A stretch of DNA of 64,000 bases, from contig NZ_BBJU01000007.1 of NCBI RefSeq assembly GCF_000739935.1, positions 124,001-188,000 on the forward strand, given 5' to 3'. The stretch comes from Agrobacterium rubi TR3 = NBRC 13261. Its GTDB lineage: Bacteria; Pseudomonadota; Alphaproteobacteria; Rhizobiales; Rhizobiaceae. Numbering within the stretch: the first letter of the stretch is position 1; every line of letters starts with the position of its first letter. The position numbers and the translations under genes were made by a program. The notes under the pieces were generated by a model that saw only the letters and a list, made by a program, of their open reading frames with translations, had not been told where the DNA came from and searched no databases. This document shows positions 17,024 through 25,720 of this stretch, piece by piece.

Positions 17024-17860
17024 TTAACAGGGAAGCGCCATAAGCTCTTCTGCGACGGCGAGATGGTAAGCGTTATCGGGCTCACCTGTCGCCAGATGCA
17101 CGGAAAAATGGTCGGCATTTTCGAATGGCTGGCGACGAAGGTTAATCCCTCTGCTTTCCAGCATGTTGGCGAAGTCTAAGCCGGATTGCTGAACCGTCTC
17201 CCGTTCCAAAGTGCCCCATGCCAAAGTAAATCTGGCTGATGTCGGCCCGCTGAAATCGGCCGCGCAGTCTGGTTGATCCGCAGGTAGCCGCCGGTCCGGA
17301 TCTGGATGCGCATCGCCAATCCGCTTGTGATAGCTGCCGCTCATCGCTATCACCCCCGAGATCGTGCCGTCGGGAATACCGGCTGCCCGACGATGGTCTG
17401 CATCCAGTTCCAAACGCGCAGCGATAACTGCACCCGCTGAATGTCCGCCAATGACCAGACGGTTCGGATTGCCGCCGTAACGGGAAATATTGTCGAGTAC
17501 CCAGCGAACCGTTGCGCGGGCATCATCCATCAACTCTTCGGAGTTGACCTGCGGCAGCAGTCGATAATTTGCGGAAATGAAGATTGCCGGGAGGGCGAGC
17601 AGCGCCGGTGCCATGAAACCGCACCACTCTTTATGGCCATGCGTAAAGCCACCGCCATGCCAGAACAGAAAGACAGGCAGGTTGGTGTGAGTGCGCAGTC
17701 CATGATCTGGCAGATAGATGTCCAAACGCTGGGCCGGATCGTTCCCATAGGGAAAATCCGCAAAGCGCGGAATGCCGGAGGAGCGTAGCAGGCTGGTTTC
17801 CGCATAGGCGTCGGCAGCGGCATTGATGGAACTTTGTGGGGGCAGATCTCTGGCGAACAC
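17024..17860 (-). CDS. Alpha/beta hydrolase (esterase/lipase, HSL-like)
   Basis: A hydrolase of about 278 aa with the hormone-sensitive-lipase-type motif HGGGF (residues FLFWHGGGFTHGH), nucleophile elbow GGHSAGA and a C-terminal His in NADHFSVH. No ATG start exists. GTG at 17860 follows AGGAA with 6-nt spacing and is my choice; TTG 17878 and GTG 17866 are alternatives. It is one of two adjacent, distantly related hydrolases on the minus strand between the LysR regulator and the peptide-type transporter. The pair may act on the same substrate class. I cannot name the substrate. Confidence 0.78.
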   Translation of the reverse strand: MFARDLPPQSSINAAADAYAETSLLRSSGIPRFADFPYGNDPAQRLDIYLPDHGLRTHTNLPVFLFWHGGGFTHGHKEWCGFMAPALLALPAIFISANYRLLPQVNSEELMDDARATVRWVLDNISRYGGNPNRLVIGGHSAGAVIAARLELDADHRRAAGIPDGTISGVIAMSGSYHKRIGDAHPDPDRRLPADQPDCAADFSGPTSARFTLAWGTLERETVQQSGLDFANMLESRGINLRRQPFENADHFSVHLATGEPDNAYHLAVAEELMALPC

Positions 17861-17941
17861 AGTCACTTCCTTTTGCAATTCAGTTCTCTGGTCGGAAGGA
17901 CGCTCCCGAAGGGACGTCTACCGGACCTGCCTCGGTATCGT

Positions 17942-18838
17942 TTACGCCCACTGGCGCAACAATCGCTCCAGCGCGATCAGGAACCGTGCGGGCGCACCTT
18001 CCAATTTGCGACCAGCGCGAAGAATGAGGCTGACACTGGTTTTCTCCATCATGTCCTCGGCAATGGGCACGCTGACCATCGTCCCTCGCTGCAGATCGGA
18101 CCAGACGGAAAGCTGAGGCAGGATGGTCAGCGCCACACCTGCACGTACCGCTTCGAGCATGACGAAGATGGAGTTCGTCGTAATTGCAGGCTCTATCCGC
18201 TGGCCGCTATGCGCTTCTGCTTCACTCAATATCTGGCGCAAGCGAAAGCTGCGCTCCGACAGGCAGAGTGGATAATCGCGCAATTGGGCAATGGTGACGC
18301 TCTCCTGGCTCGCCAGCGGATGATCCGGCGGTACGATCACCATCAGGGGCTGGGCAATCGCGGCACGGACCTGAATTTTCATGTCGTGCGGGGTCTGGAA
18401 GACGAGGCCCATATGGGCTTCGTCATCTGCAACCATGCGCGCGATTTCCTGGCTGGCACCGATATTGATGTTCAGCCTGACCTTTGGGTTGTCGCGGTTG
18501 AAAGAATTGATCAGGTCGGTGAAGGTTTCGCCCAGAAACCCTTCGCCTGCCGATAGGGTCACACTGCCTGTTTTGACGGACCGCAAATCTTCCAGCTTGG
18601 CGCGCAACGCCTCGCGGTCGGACATCTGGTTGCGATAATGCTCCATGACCATCTCACCCGCATGGGTCAGCTTGATGCCACGCCGGCCCTTCACGATCAG
18701 CGCGATCCCGTGCTGCTCCTCCAACTGGGCAATCTGGCGGCTGATGGACGAGGCTGCGATGTTGAGGCGATCTCCAGCCGCACGCATAGACCCCGCATTG
18801 AGCGCTTCCAGCAAATACCTCAGTCCGGTTTCCGACAT
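17942..18838 (-). CDS. LysR family transcriptional regulator
   Basis: A 298-aa regulator. The N-terminal winged helix (residues 1-60, LLEALNAGSMRAAGDRLNIAASSISRQIAQLEEQ) is followed by a two-lobe effector domain resembling periplasmic binding proteins (SVTLSAGEGFLGETFTDLINSF..., RAGVALTILPQLSV). I chose ATG 18838; an upstream TTG is in frame but gives an unusual N-terminus. It is encoded upstream of the two hydrolases on the same strand and could activate them or itself. A 17-bp palindrome of the TTGCG-N5-CGCAA type at 19061-19077 is a possible binding site. Confidence 0.87.
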   Translation of the reverse strand: MSETGLRYLLEALNAGSMRAAGDRLNIAASSISRQIAQLEEQHGIALIVKGRRGIKLTHAGEMVMEHYRNQMSDREALRAKLEDLRSVKTGSVTLSAGEGFLGETFTDLINSFNRDNPKVRLNINIGASQEIARMVADDEAHMGLVFQTPHDMKIQVRAAIAQPLMVIVPPDHPLASQESVTIAQLRDYPLCLSERSFRLRQILSEAEAHSGQRIEPAITTNSIFVMLEAVRAGVALTILPQLSVWSDLQRGTMVSVPIAEDMMEKTSVSLILRAGRKLEGAPARFLIALERLLRQWA

Positions 18839-19060
18839 TCCTGTGTCCCTCTCCCCGTCATGACTGATGCTGGCATCACTCTTCGCCAGCGCATGCAAAC
18901 CCTATGCGTCCAGGCGCTGTGGTGATCTGCGTCCAGTGGCGTCTACCGAGCCCTCCCTTGCGGGGAGTGTCGGAAAAACCTTGCCGCCGGTTCTGCGGAG
19001 CGTTTTCGCAATGAGACGATATGGTTATCATCCGTTCAACGACGACGATTGTGTATTTGC

Positions 19061-19077
19061 GTTGCGTTTAACGCAAC
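19061..19077. promoter_or_regulatory. 17-bp palindrome GTTGCGTT-T-AACGCAAC
   Basis: Perfect 8-bp inverted repeat around a single T. Its core TTGCG-N5-CGCAA has the geometry of a LysR-type T-N11-A box. It is about 220 nt upstream of the lysR start and 165 nt upstream of zinT, so it may serve either gene. Function is inferred only from symmetry and position. Confidence 0.4.
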
Positions 19078-19186
19078 AAAAAATCTTTGCCATTTTCTCT
19101 TTTCCCATGATTGCCGGGAGTACAACGGTAACCGGCCCGTCAATCTTGAACTGCCGCAGAAAGTCATTTTTCGGCACTTGACCAAA

Positions 19187-19204
19187 GTAATGTTATTACA
19201 TATC
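19187..19204. promoter_or_regulatory. Zur-like operator upstream of zinT
   Basis: GTAATGTTATTACATATC is an 18-bp imperfect palindrome with core ATGTTATTACAT, resembling alphaproteobacterial Zur boxes (AT-rich, ATGTTAT...ACAT). It ends 36 nt before the zinT start. Zinc-dependent repression of zinT by Zur is established in Agrobacterium, so this is the expected operator. Confidence 0.55.
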
Positions 19205-19240
19205 AAACAAATGTTTAATGCTGAATAGGAGAATTGTGAG

Positions 19241-19903
19241 ATGAGACAACTGATCAAGACATTGGGATATGCTGCCGTTTTGTTGCCCGCCATCGTCATC
19301 GCAGGCGCGGCGAAAGCCGATGCAACAAAAAGCCAAGAGACCAGCCATGCGCATTCTCACGCTGAGAAAACGCCTGTTCAGGAGGGGTACTTTGACGACG
19401 ATCAGGTGAAGGCGAGGGCGCTGTCCGACTGGGCAGGGGACTGGCAGTCCGTCTATCCTTATCTGCTAGATGGCACCTTGGACCCGGTGATGAACGACAA
19501 GGCGAAACACAGCTCAACGAGTGCTGAAGATTACCGAGCCTATTATGAAATCGGGTACAAGACCGACGTCGGCCGCATTCTGATCGCAGACGACACGGTA
19601 ACATTCTTTCGCGGAGACACATCCGTCAAAGGCGTCTACGAAACCGATGGTCACGAGACCCTGACCTATAAAAAGGGCAACAGAGGCGTCCGCTTCATCT
19701 TCAAGAAAGTGCAGGGCGACGAGGCCGCACCGGCGTTCATCCAGTTCAGTGATCATGCTATCGCACCCGAAAAAGCGGGTCATTATCACCTCTATTGGGG
19801 CAATGATCGCGCAGCCTTGCTGAAGGAGGTCACCAATTGGCCGACATATTATCCAGCAAACCTCGACGGCAAACAGATTACTGAGGAAATGCTGGCGCAC
19901 TGA
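19241..19903 (+). CDS. zinT: ZinT family periplasmic zinc-binding protein
   Basis: A 220-aa periplasmic metal chaperone that helps recruit zinc (and binds cadmium) under zinc limitation. There is a signal peptide of about 26 residues (MRQLIKTLGYAAVLLPAIVIAGAAKA), then a short His-rich linker (HAHSHAEK). The calycin-like ZinT domain starts at VKARALSDWAGDWQSVYPYLLDG and ends with IAPEKAGHYHLYWGNDR, which contains the conserved metal-binding His cluster HYH; a further His lies in QFSDHA. Length and domain layout match ZinT/YodA. It stands alone and is probably controlled by Zur through the box just upstream. Confidence 0.93.
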   Translation: MRQLIKTLGYAAVLLPAIVIAGAAKADATKSQETSHAHSHAEKTPVQEGYFDDDQVKARALSDWAGDWQSVYPYLLDGTLDPVMNDKAKHSSTSAEDYRAYYEIGYKTDVGRILIADDTVTFFRGDTSVKGVYETDGHETLTYKKGNRGVRFIFKKVQGDEAAPAFIQFSDHAIAPEKAGHYHLYWGNDRAALLKEVTNWPTYYPANLDGKQITEEMLAH

Positions 19904-20040
19904 TCATACCACTCCCGGAGCTGAGACGTTTTTTCTCCCTCACGCGCGAACTTATTCATCTCTTTGCAGTTTGGAGGACGCCGTTGTGAATGAGCATGAC
20001 GCTGTGAGGGAGGATAACGACGCTGTCGAAGCTGCGCCGT

Positions 20041-21177
20041 ATGGTGATCATCAGCGATTTTCAGGATGGGGACTGGGATGGCGAAGCTGTTAACTCAGTG
20101 TCGTCGTACCGTGACCAGTGGCTCGCCGGGTTGAGGGGCCGTCCACCTGTGGCGACCTTATCGCCGCAGAGTGTTCAGGTCGACGGTGGTTACATCGAGC
20201 GTCTGCCACTTGCCTCCATCAAAAGTGGGATTGTTGATTGTGCCGAAATATGGACGCATTGGCGCGGCGACACGCCGCCGCACCAATGGACCGCCAACAG
20301 TCCCGACCTGACACGCCGAGCGTTTCGCATGAATGGCCCGGACGCACCTTTCAACTCCAATGACATGCTGGGACATATCGAGGCCTTCGGGCCACCGGAC
20401 ATACTCTGTGTCTGGGGGCTCGGCGTCAGCGAAGACATTCTTCTAGCCTGTCGCGACAGTTACAAGATTTATAACTCCATAGACGCGCCAGCATTGCGCA
20501 TCCCGTTCGAGGCCAGCCGGTATTTCGACCTCGTCCTGACCGGCGCCGAATGGCAGTCTGCAGAAGTCCGCGCACGCCACCCAGATATGGTGACGGCCAT
20601 CATGCCGATCGGTCCGGAGTTTGCGTCAGAGCAGACCTTTCAACCGCTTGGGCTCGAGAAGATTTATGATGTCATCTATGTCGCTGCTGCGCAGTCATAC
20701 AAACGGCATGACATCTTGTTCGAAGCTCTTGCCAAGTTGCCACGCTCAATCAGGACGCTGTGCGTCTTCGGCTATGGAGAACTCATTGATGAATTGCGGG
20801 ATCAAGTGACGGAACTCGGCATCGATGTCGATTTCGTCGGTCCGCCCGGCGTGCCGTTCGATGAGGTCAACCGATTGATGAACCAGGCGAAGATTGGCGT
20901 CGTCTGTGGTGTCAATGATGGCGCACCGGCAATTCTCACTGAATATATGCTGGCCGGTATTCCGGTTCTCGCGAATGATCAGCTGAGCTGCGGACTGCAA
21001 TACATCACCCCAAGGACCGGCCTGGCCTTTTCGTCAGAGAATTTCCATGAGGGCATCAGGACCATGCTGGACAGGCTGGATACGTTCACTCCAAGAGAGG
21101 TCGTTCTGGCGAACTGGACGTGGCCTCACACCATTGAAAAGCTTAAGTCTTATCTACCTTCAGATGCAGCCGGATAA
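20041..21177 (+). CDS. Glycosyltransferase (GT4-like), first gene of the glycan locus
   Basis: A 378-aa probable cytoplasmic sugar transferase. The N-terminal half is divergent; the C-terminal half shows a GT-B/GT4 donor domain with IYDVIYVAAAQSYKRHDILFEALAKL, CVFGYGELIDELRDQV, VDFVGPPGVPFDEVNRLMNQAKIGVVCGVNDGAPAILTEYMLAGIPVLAN. The usual E-x7-E is present only loosely (APAILTEYMLAG). ATG 20041 has a poor ribosome site; a non-ATG start a few codons upstream is possible. A 67-nt gap precedes the next glycosyltransferase gene. Donor and acceptor are unknown. Confidence 0.78.
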   Translation: MVIISDFQDGDWDGEAVNSVSSYRDQWLAGLRGRPPVATLSPQSVQVDGGYIERLPLASIKSGIVDCAEIWTHWRGDTPPHQWTANSPDLTRRAFRMNGPDAPFNSNDMLGHIEAFGPPDILCVWGLGVSEDILLACRDSYKIYNSIDAPALRIPFEASRYFDLVLTGAEWQSAEVRARHPDMVTAIMPIGPEFASEQTFQPLGLEKIYDVIYVAAAQSYKRHDILFEALAKLPRSIRTLCVFGYGELIDELRDQVTELGIDVDFVGPPGVPFDEVNRLMNQAKIGVVCGVNDGAPAILTEYMLAGIPVLANDQLSCGLQYITPRTGLAFSSENFHEGIRTMLDRLDTFTPREVVLANWTWPHTIEKLKSYLPSDAAG

Positions 21178-21244
21178 ATCTTATTTAGCTTCAGGAACAT
21201 TAGGTTCATCTCATTGTTAGGTGGCAGCTATCTTGAGGTGTCCG

Positions 21245-22489
21245 ATGAATATTTTAAACACGTTTCCGCAGTCGACCGATGTAAACCTACCCGCAAATGC
21301 CCCTATCATCTGTTTTTCCCATCTAAGATGGGATTTCGTCCTGCAACGGCCGCAGCATCTCATGGAGCGGTTTTCCCGGGAGCGACAAGTGTTTTTCTTC
21401 GAGGAATTCATTCCGACAGATCATCACCTTGCCTATCTGGAAATACACCCCTTTGTAGGAACCAGCGTCAAGGCAATACGCCCACGCATTCCACACTGGT
21501 GGAGCGAAGCAGACCGCGAGGTGGCGCTACGCCGCCTGCTGGATGACCTGATCGCGCTCCACGGCGCGAAGCGGCCCATCCTCTGGTTCTATACGCCGAT
21601 GATGTTTGGCTTTGCCAAACATGTGGACGCGGCAGCCGTGGTTTATGATTGCATGGATGAGTTGGCGAACTTCAAGCTCGCGCCGCCGCAGATCAAGGCC
21701 GCGGAAAACGCTTTGATGGCCCGCGCCGATGTCGTCTTCACCGGGGGTGTCAGCCTCTATGAGGCGAAGATGGATCAGCACGATAACATCCATCCTTTCC
21801 CCTCCGGCGTCGACAGTCAGCATTTTCGAACAGCCCGCGGTCGCATTCAGGAACCTGCCGATCAACGGGCGATCCCGCATCCGCGGCTCGGTTATTATGG
21901 TGTCATCGATGAAAGGCTCGACCTCGATCTCATCCGCACGTTAGCCACCGCACGACCCGATCTGTCGCTTGTTTTCCTGGGGCCTGTCGTCAAGATTTCA
22001 CCTGACGATTTACCGCGCGCTCCAAATATCCATTATCTCGGGCAGAAAGCCTATGCCGACCTGCCTGCCTATGTGTCGGGATGGGACGCGGCGCTCATGC
22101 CCTTCGCGTTGAATGAGGCCACCCAGTTCATCAGCCCGACGAAAACCCCGGAATATCTCGCGGCTGGCCGCCCCGTCGTCAGCACGCATATCCGGGATGT
22201 CGCGCGCGGATATGGCGCTGTGCCGGGCGTTTTCATTGCCAATAATACGGCGGAATTTGTCGAGGCTTGCACCTCTGCATTGGCCTTGCCGAAAAGCAAC
22301 GCAACATGGCTCGATGTTGTGGACGAGACGCTGAGCAAAATGTCCTGGGATATCACGTTCCACAATATGATGCGGCTGGTGGAAAATGTCGTGGATGGGA
22401 ACCGCATTACCCTTTCGGCATCGCCGAAGTTTGATCCGAAGAGAGCGCAGACCGTGAACGGGATCATGGCTGGTGCCCAGCGTGATTGA
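21245..22489 (+). CDS. Glycosyltransferase of the UDP-galactopyranose-mutase-associated type
   Basis: A 414-aa GT-B glycosyltransferase. The opening FSHLRWDFVLQRPQHLMERFS is diagnostic of a group often encoded beside or fused to UDP-galactopyranose mutase. It continues with VVYDCMDELANF, a central linker (PHPRLGYYGVIDERLDLDLI) and the donor domain VFLGPVVKISPDDLPRAPNIHYLGQKAYADLPAYVSGWDAALMPFALNEATQFISPTKTPEYLAAGRPVVST. ATG 21245 follows GAGGTG. Its stop lies inside the next gene's start region (17-nt overlap). No mutase gene is in the window. Likely it adds a sugar to a lipid-linked or surface glycan. Confidence 0.82.
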   Translation: MNILNTFPQSTDVNLPANAPIICFSHLRWDFVLQRPQHLMERFSRERQVFFFEEFIPTDHHLAYLEIHPFVGTSVKAIRPRIPHWWSEADREVALRRLLDDLIALHGAKRPILWFYTPMMFGFAKHVDAAAVVYDCMDELANFKLAPPQIKAAENALMARADVVFTGGVSLYEAKMDQHDNIHPFPSGVDSQHFRTARGRIQEPADQRAIPHPRLGYYGVIDERLDLDLIRTLATARPDLSLVFLGPVVKISPDDLPRAPNIHYLGQKAYADLPAYVSGWDAALMPFALNEATQFISPTKTPEYLAAGRPVVSTHIRDVARGYGAVPGVFIANNTAEFVEACTSALALPKSNATWLDVVDETLSKMSWDITFHNMMRLVENVVDGNRITLSASPKFDPKRAQTVNGIMAGAQRD

Positions 22490-25400
22490 TAAGCCGCGCA
22501 TTCTCCTTGTAACCGATAGTCTTGACCCCTCGGGCATGGGCGAGCACATGCTTGCCCTTGGCCGAGGTCTGGCGAAACGTTTCGATGTGACGCTGGCTTT
22601 GTTGGCGCAGGATCGAGCTGGCCTTTTACCGCGTGCTGCGCGCCATGGTCTTGGCATCAAGCTTGTCACTGACATATCAGAGTTTGAGAACTGGATTTCA
22701 AAACGCACCTTCGATCTTCTGCACGTCCATGCGGGTATTGGCTGGGAAGGGCACGAACTGGCTGCGACAAGGATCGCCAGCGGTCTGCCAGTCATCCGGA
22801 CTGAACACCTCCCCTATCTTCTGACTGTGTCTGAACAGCAAGCGCGATACAAAGAGGCGACGCAGGCGCTGTCGCATCATATCGTCGTTTCCCAGGCATC
22901 GCGCGAGAGTTTTGAAAGGCATGTCGCATCCGAGCGCATGACGGTCATCCGCAATGGCATATTTCCCCTTCAGGCTAAAGATACCTACTCGGTGAAGAAC
23001 GAACTGGGCCTGGCTGGACGAACGGTGCTGCTGACGGTTGCCCGGTTTACGGCGCAGAAAGACCACGCTTCACTCCTGCGCGCCCTGCCGGCTGTGATAG
23101 AGGCATATCCTGATCTGACGCTCCTGCTCGTAGGCTCCGGCGACGAACAGGAGAATGTGAAAGCGCTCGCGACGCAACTGGGGCTGAGCGATCACGTGCA
23201 GTTTCTCGGGCACAGGTCGGATGTTGCCGACATCATGGCCATTGCAGATATCTTTGTTCTTCCATCCCTGTTTGAAGGGCTTCCTTTGGCGGTATTGGAG
23301 GCAATGTCACTCGGTATCCCGGTCGTCGCTACAAAAATCGGCGGTACGGTAGAGGCATTGGGCGATGATCACGCGTTTTTTGCCGAACCCGGCATTCCTG
23401 CGTCGCTTGCGACTTCGATCATCCACGCACTTGCCAACAGGGAGCAGAGGCTGTTGGCGGGCCAAGCCAGCCAAAAACGTTTCCAAGACAAATTCTCAGC
23501 CGACCGAATGGCGGACGAGGTGGGTGCGGTCTACGACCGATTTATCACCCGTCCGGCGAATGACATGCAAAAGGACGCATCCATGCAAAAGACACGTATC
23601 GCTTTCATTGGCGCTGGCGGCATAGCCCAGCGCCATCTCGACATTCTGGCTGGCTTCGAAGACGTGGAGCTTGTCGGATTTGCCGATCCTGATCTTGGTC
23701 GCGCTGAGCAGGCAGCGATGCGTTTTGGAGCCAAGGCCTTTCAGCATCATCGCGATATGCTGGATGCCGTTATGCCAGATGCCGTTTATGTCTGCATCCC
23801 ACCTTTTGCTCATGGCGAGCCCGAATGTGATCTGATTGAACGCAACATTCCATTTTTTGTCGAAAAACCCGTATCGCTCGATATCGCGACCGCAGCAGAG
23901 ATTTCCGCTGCAGTTGAAGCAAAGGGCCTGATAACGGCTGTCGGCTATCACTGGCGCTACCTCGATATCGTCGATGAGGCCCGCAGCCTTTTGGCAGACA
24001 ATCCAGCCCAGCTTTTATCTGGCTATTGGCTGGATTCCACACCACCGCCGGAATGGTGGTGGAAGGAGGATAAATCCGGTGGGCAAATGGTCGAGCAAGC
24101 CACCCATCTTCTTGATCTCACGCGCTTTCTGGTTGGCGAGGTCACCGGGGTCTATGGTCGCGCAGGCCACAAGGACCGACCGGAGTTTCCGGGCCTCGAC
24201 GTGCCAACCGTCACCACCGCCAGCCTGACATTCGACAACGGTGTTGTGGCGAATATCGCGTCGACCTGCCTTCTCGGTTGGAACCATCGCGTTGGGCTGC
24301 ACATCTTTGCCGACCGGTTGGCGATCGAACTGACCGACCGGGATATCATGGTCGATGTCGGGCGCGGGCGTCCCACGCGCGGTGCCGATGGCGATCCGGT
24401 CTGGCGCGAAGATCGCGACTTTATCGATGCGGTGCGCGGTGGCGAGAACCGTATCCGTTGCCCCTATAGTGAGGCGTTGGCGACGCACCGTCTTGCGCTC
24501 GCAGTCGTTTCCTCTGCACGCTCTGGCCAGCCGGTTCATCTTGATGTACCGACGACGAAGCGACCAGACCCAGCGCCTCTCCAGTTCCAGCCGAGAGCGG
24601 AAAAGCCTCAGGGAATGCCGCATGGCCACCGGAAAATCCGCTCTCTCGGTATCGAGGCGCCGGGTCGCGCCTATTTCTTCGAGTATGAGGAGGGTCTGCC
24701 GAATGAGGGACAGGTCCGTCTCGATACGCTTTACACGGGCCTTTCGGCTGGCACTGAACTCACATTTCTCAAGCATACCAATCCCTATTTCCGTTCCCGC
24801 TTCGACAGCGGTCGTGGTGTCTTCATCGAGAACGAACCGGATTTGCACTACCCGGTGCCGTTCCTCGGCTATATGGAAGTCGCACGTGTCACGCAGTCGC
24901 GTGCGATGGGCTTTTCGGATGGCATGGTGATCTCCTCTGCTTTCGGTCACAAGTCCGGCCATACGGCGGACCCCTATCATGATGTGCTCACGCCGCTGCC
25001 TGAAGAGATCGATCCGATCCTCGGTATTTTCGTCGGGCAGATGGGGCCAATAGCGGCAAATGGTATCCTTCACGCAGACGCAGAGGCTTATGGCGCGCAT
25101 GTGCCAGCACTCGGTGTAGGCGTAAAAGGTCGTCCCGTGCTCGTCATCGGGGCCGGAACAGTAGGGCTTATGACAGCATTGTTTGCCCGTTCGCTTGGCG
25201 CGTCGGATGTCGTCATTACGGACCCTTCGGAGTTCAGGCGCCAGAAGGCACAAGAGATGGGGTTTATGGCGATGCCGGAAGAACAGGCCTGGCAACATGC
25301 CAAGGCTCGCTGGCATGATGGAGCCATGGGCCGAGGTGCCGACCGGGTGTTTCAGACCCGAGCATATGCCGGTAGTCTCCACACCGCGTTGAAAGCACTT

Positions 25401-25718
25401 CGCCCGCAAGGAACGGTCATCGATCTTGCCTTCTATCAGGACGGTGCTGACCATTTGCGGCTTGGCGAGGAATTCCACCACAACGGTTTGAATATTCGAT
25501 GCGCGCAAATCAACCGCGTCCCACGCGGTCTGGCTCCGCTTTGGGACCGACAGCGCCTGGCGCGTGCCACCGTCGATCTCCTTGTTGCCGAAGGAAAATC
25601 GATCCGGGAGCATATGATCACCCACGTCGTTCCCCTGGATGACGCGCCATCTTTCCTCGCTGATCTCGTGGAGAACCGTCCGGACTTTCTGCAAGTCGTT
25701 TTCAAGGTAGGCGAGTGA
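22473..25718 (+). CDS. Tri-domain fusion: GT4 glycosyltransferase - Gfo/Idh/MocA oxidoreductase - MDR dehydrogenase
   Basis: One 1081-aa open frame with three enzyme modules. Residues 1-365: a GT4 glycosyltransferase with a GMGEHMLALGRGLA loop and EGLPLAVLEAMSLGIPVVATKIGG. Residues about 371-700: a Gfo/Idh/MocA oxidoreductase with Rossmann motif IGAGGIAQRH, EKP at 464-466 and catalytic-type His545 in EQATHLLDL. Residues about 720-1081: a medium-chain dehydrogenase with VIGAGTVGLM near 891-900. The MDR part lacks the zinc-enzyme signature: GHE is replaced by GYM, and the usual CGSD is SAGT. GTG 22473 (or GTG 22482) overlaps the previous gene. An internal ATG at 23583 sits exactly at the GT/Gfo junction. 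Bi-domain MDR/Gfo proteins occur in polysaccharide loci; this order and the added GT are unusual. Substrate unknown. Confidence 0.8.
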   Translation: MPSVIDKPRILLVTDSLDPSGMGEHMLALGRGLAKRFDVTLALLAQDRAGLLPRAARHGLGIKLVTDISEFENWISKRTFDLLHVHAGIGWEGHELAATRIASGLPVIRTEHLPYLLTVSEQQARYKEATQALSHHIVVSQASRESFERHVASERMTVIRNGIFPLQAKDTYSVKNELGLAGRTVLLTVARFTAQKDHASLLRALPAVIEAYPDLTLLLVGSGDEQENVKALATQLGLSDHVQFLGHRSDVADIMAIADIFVLPSLFEGLPLAVLEAMSLGIPVVATKIGGTVEALGDDHAFFAEPGIPASLATSIIHALANREQRLLAGQASQKRFQDKFSADRMADEVGAVYDRFITRPANDMQKDASMQKTRIAFIGAGGIAQRHLDILAGFEDVELVGFADPDLGRAEQAAMRFGAKAFQHHRDMLDAVMPDAVYVCIPPFAHGEPECDLIERNIPFFVEKPVSLDIATAAEISAAVEAKGLITAVGYHWRYLDIVDEARSLLADNPAQLLSGYWLDSTPPPEWWWKEDKSGGQMVEQATHLLDLTRFLVGEVTGVYGRAGHKDRPEFPGLDVPTVTTASLTFDNGVVANIASTCLLGWNHRVGLHIFADRLAIELTDRDIMVDVGRGRPTRGADGDPVWREDRDFIDAVRGGENRIRCPYSEALATHRLALAVVSSARSGQPVHLDVPTTKRPDPAPLQFQPRAEKPQGMPHGHRKIRSLGIEAPGRAYFFEYEEGLPNEGQVRLDTLYTGLSAGTELTFLKHTNPYFRSRFDSGRGVFIENEPDLHYPVPFLGYMEVARVTQSRAMGFSDGMVISSAFGHKSGHTADPYHDVLTPLPEEIDPILGIFVGQMGPIAANGILHADAEAYGAHVPALGVGVKGRPVLVIGAGTVGLMTALFARSLGASDVVITDPSEFRRQKAQEMGFMAMPEEQAWQHAKARWHDGAMGRGADRVFQTRAYAGSLHTALKALRPQGTVIDLAFYQDGADHLRLGEEFHHNGLNIRCAQINRVPRGLAPLWDRQRLARATVDLLVAEGKSIREHMITHVVPLDDAPSFLADLVENRPDFLQVVFKVGE

Positions 25719-25720
25719 CT

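Larger units (their letters stand above)
18839..19240. other. Intergenic region between lysR and zinT (about 400 nt)
   Basis: No gene is supported here: the open frames lack family resemblance and good ribosome sites. The region holds a 17-bp palindrome (19061-19077), an A/T-rich stretch and a Zur-like box (19187-19204), so it should contain the promoters of the divergent lysR and zinT genes. Confidence 0.6.

Noticed and set aside
18867..19181. 104-aa open frame between lysR and zinT
   Set aside because: Composition unlike a protein family, and it covers the palindrome and the edge of the Zur region; more likely control DNA.
24015..25694. 559-aa open frame antisense to the tri-domain fusion
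   Set aside because: Arginine-rich shadow frame; the plus strand has clear domain motifs.
22473..25718. Tri-domain protein as a result of read-through from a missing stop
   Set aside because: One continuous frame with no unusual linker or base composition at either junction; but a frame-level sequencing error cannot be fully excluded.
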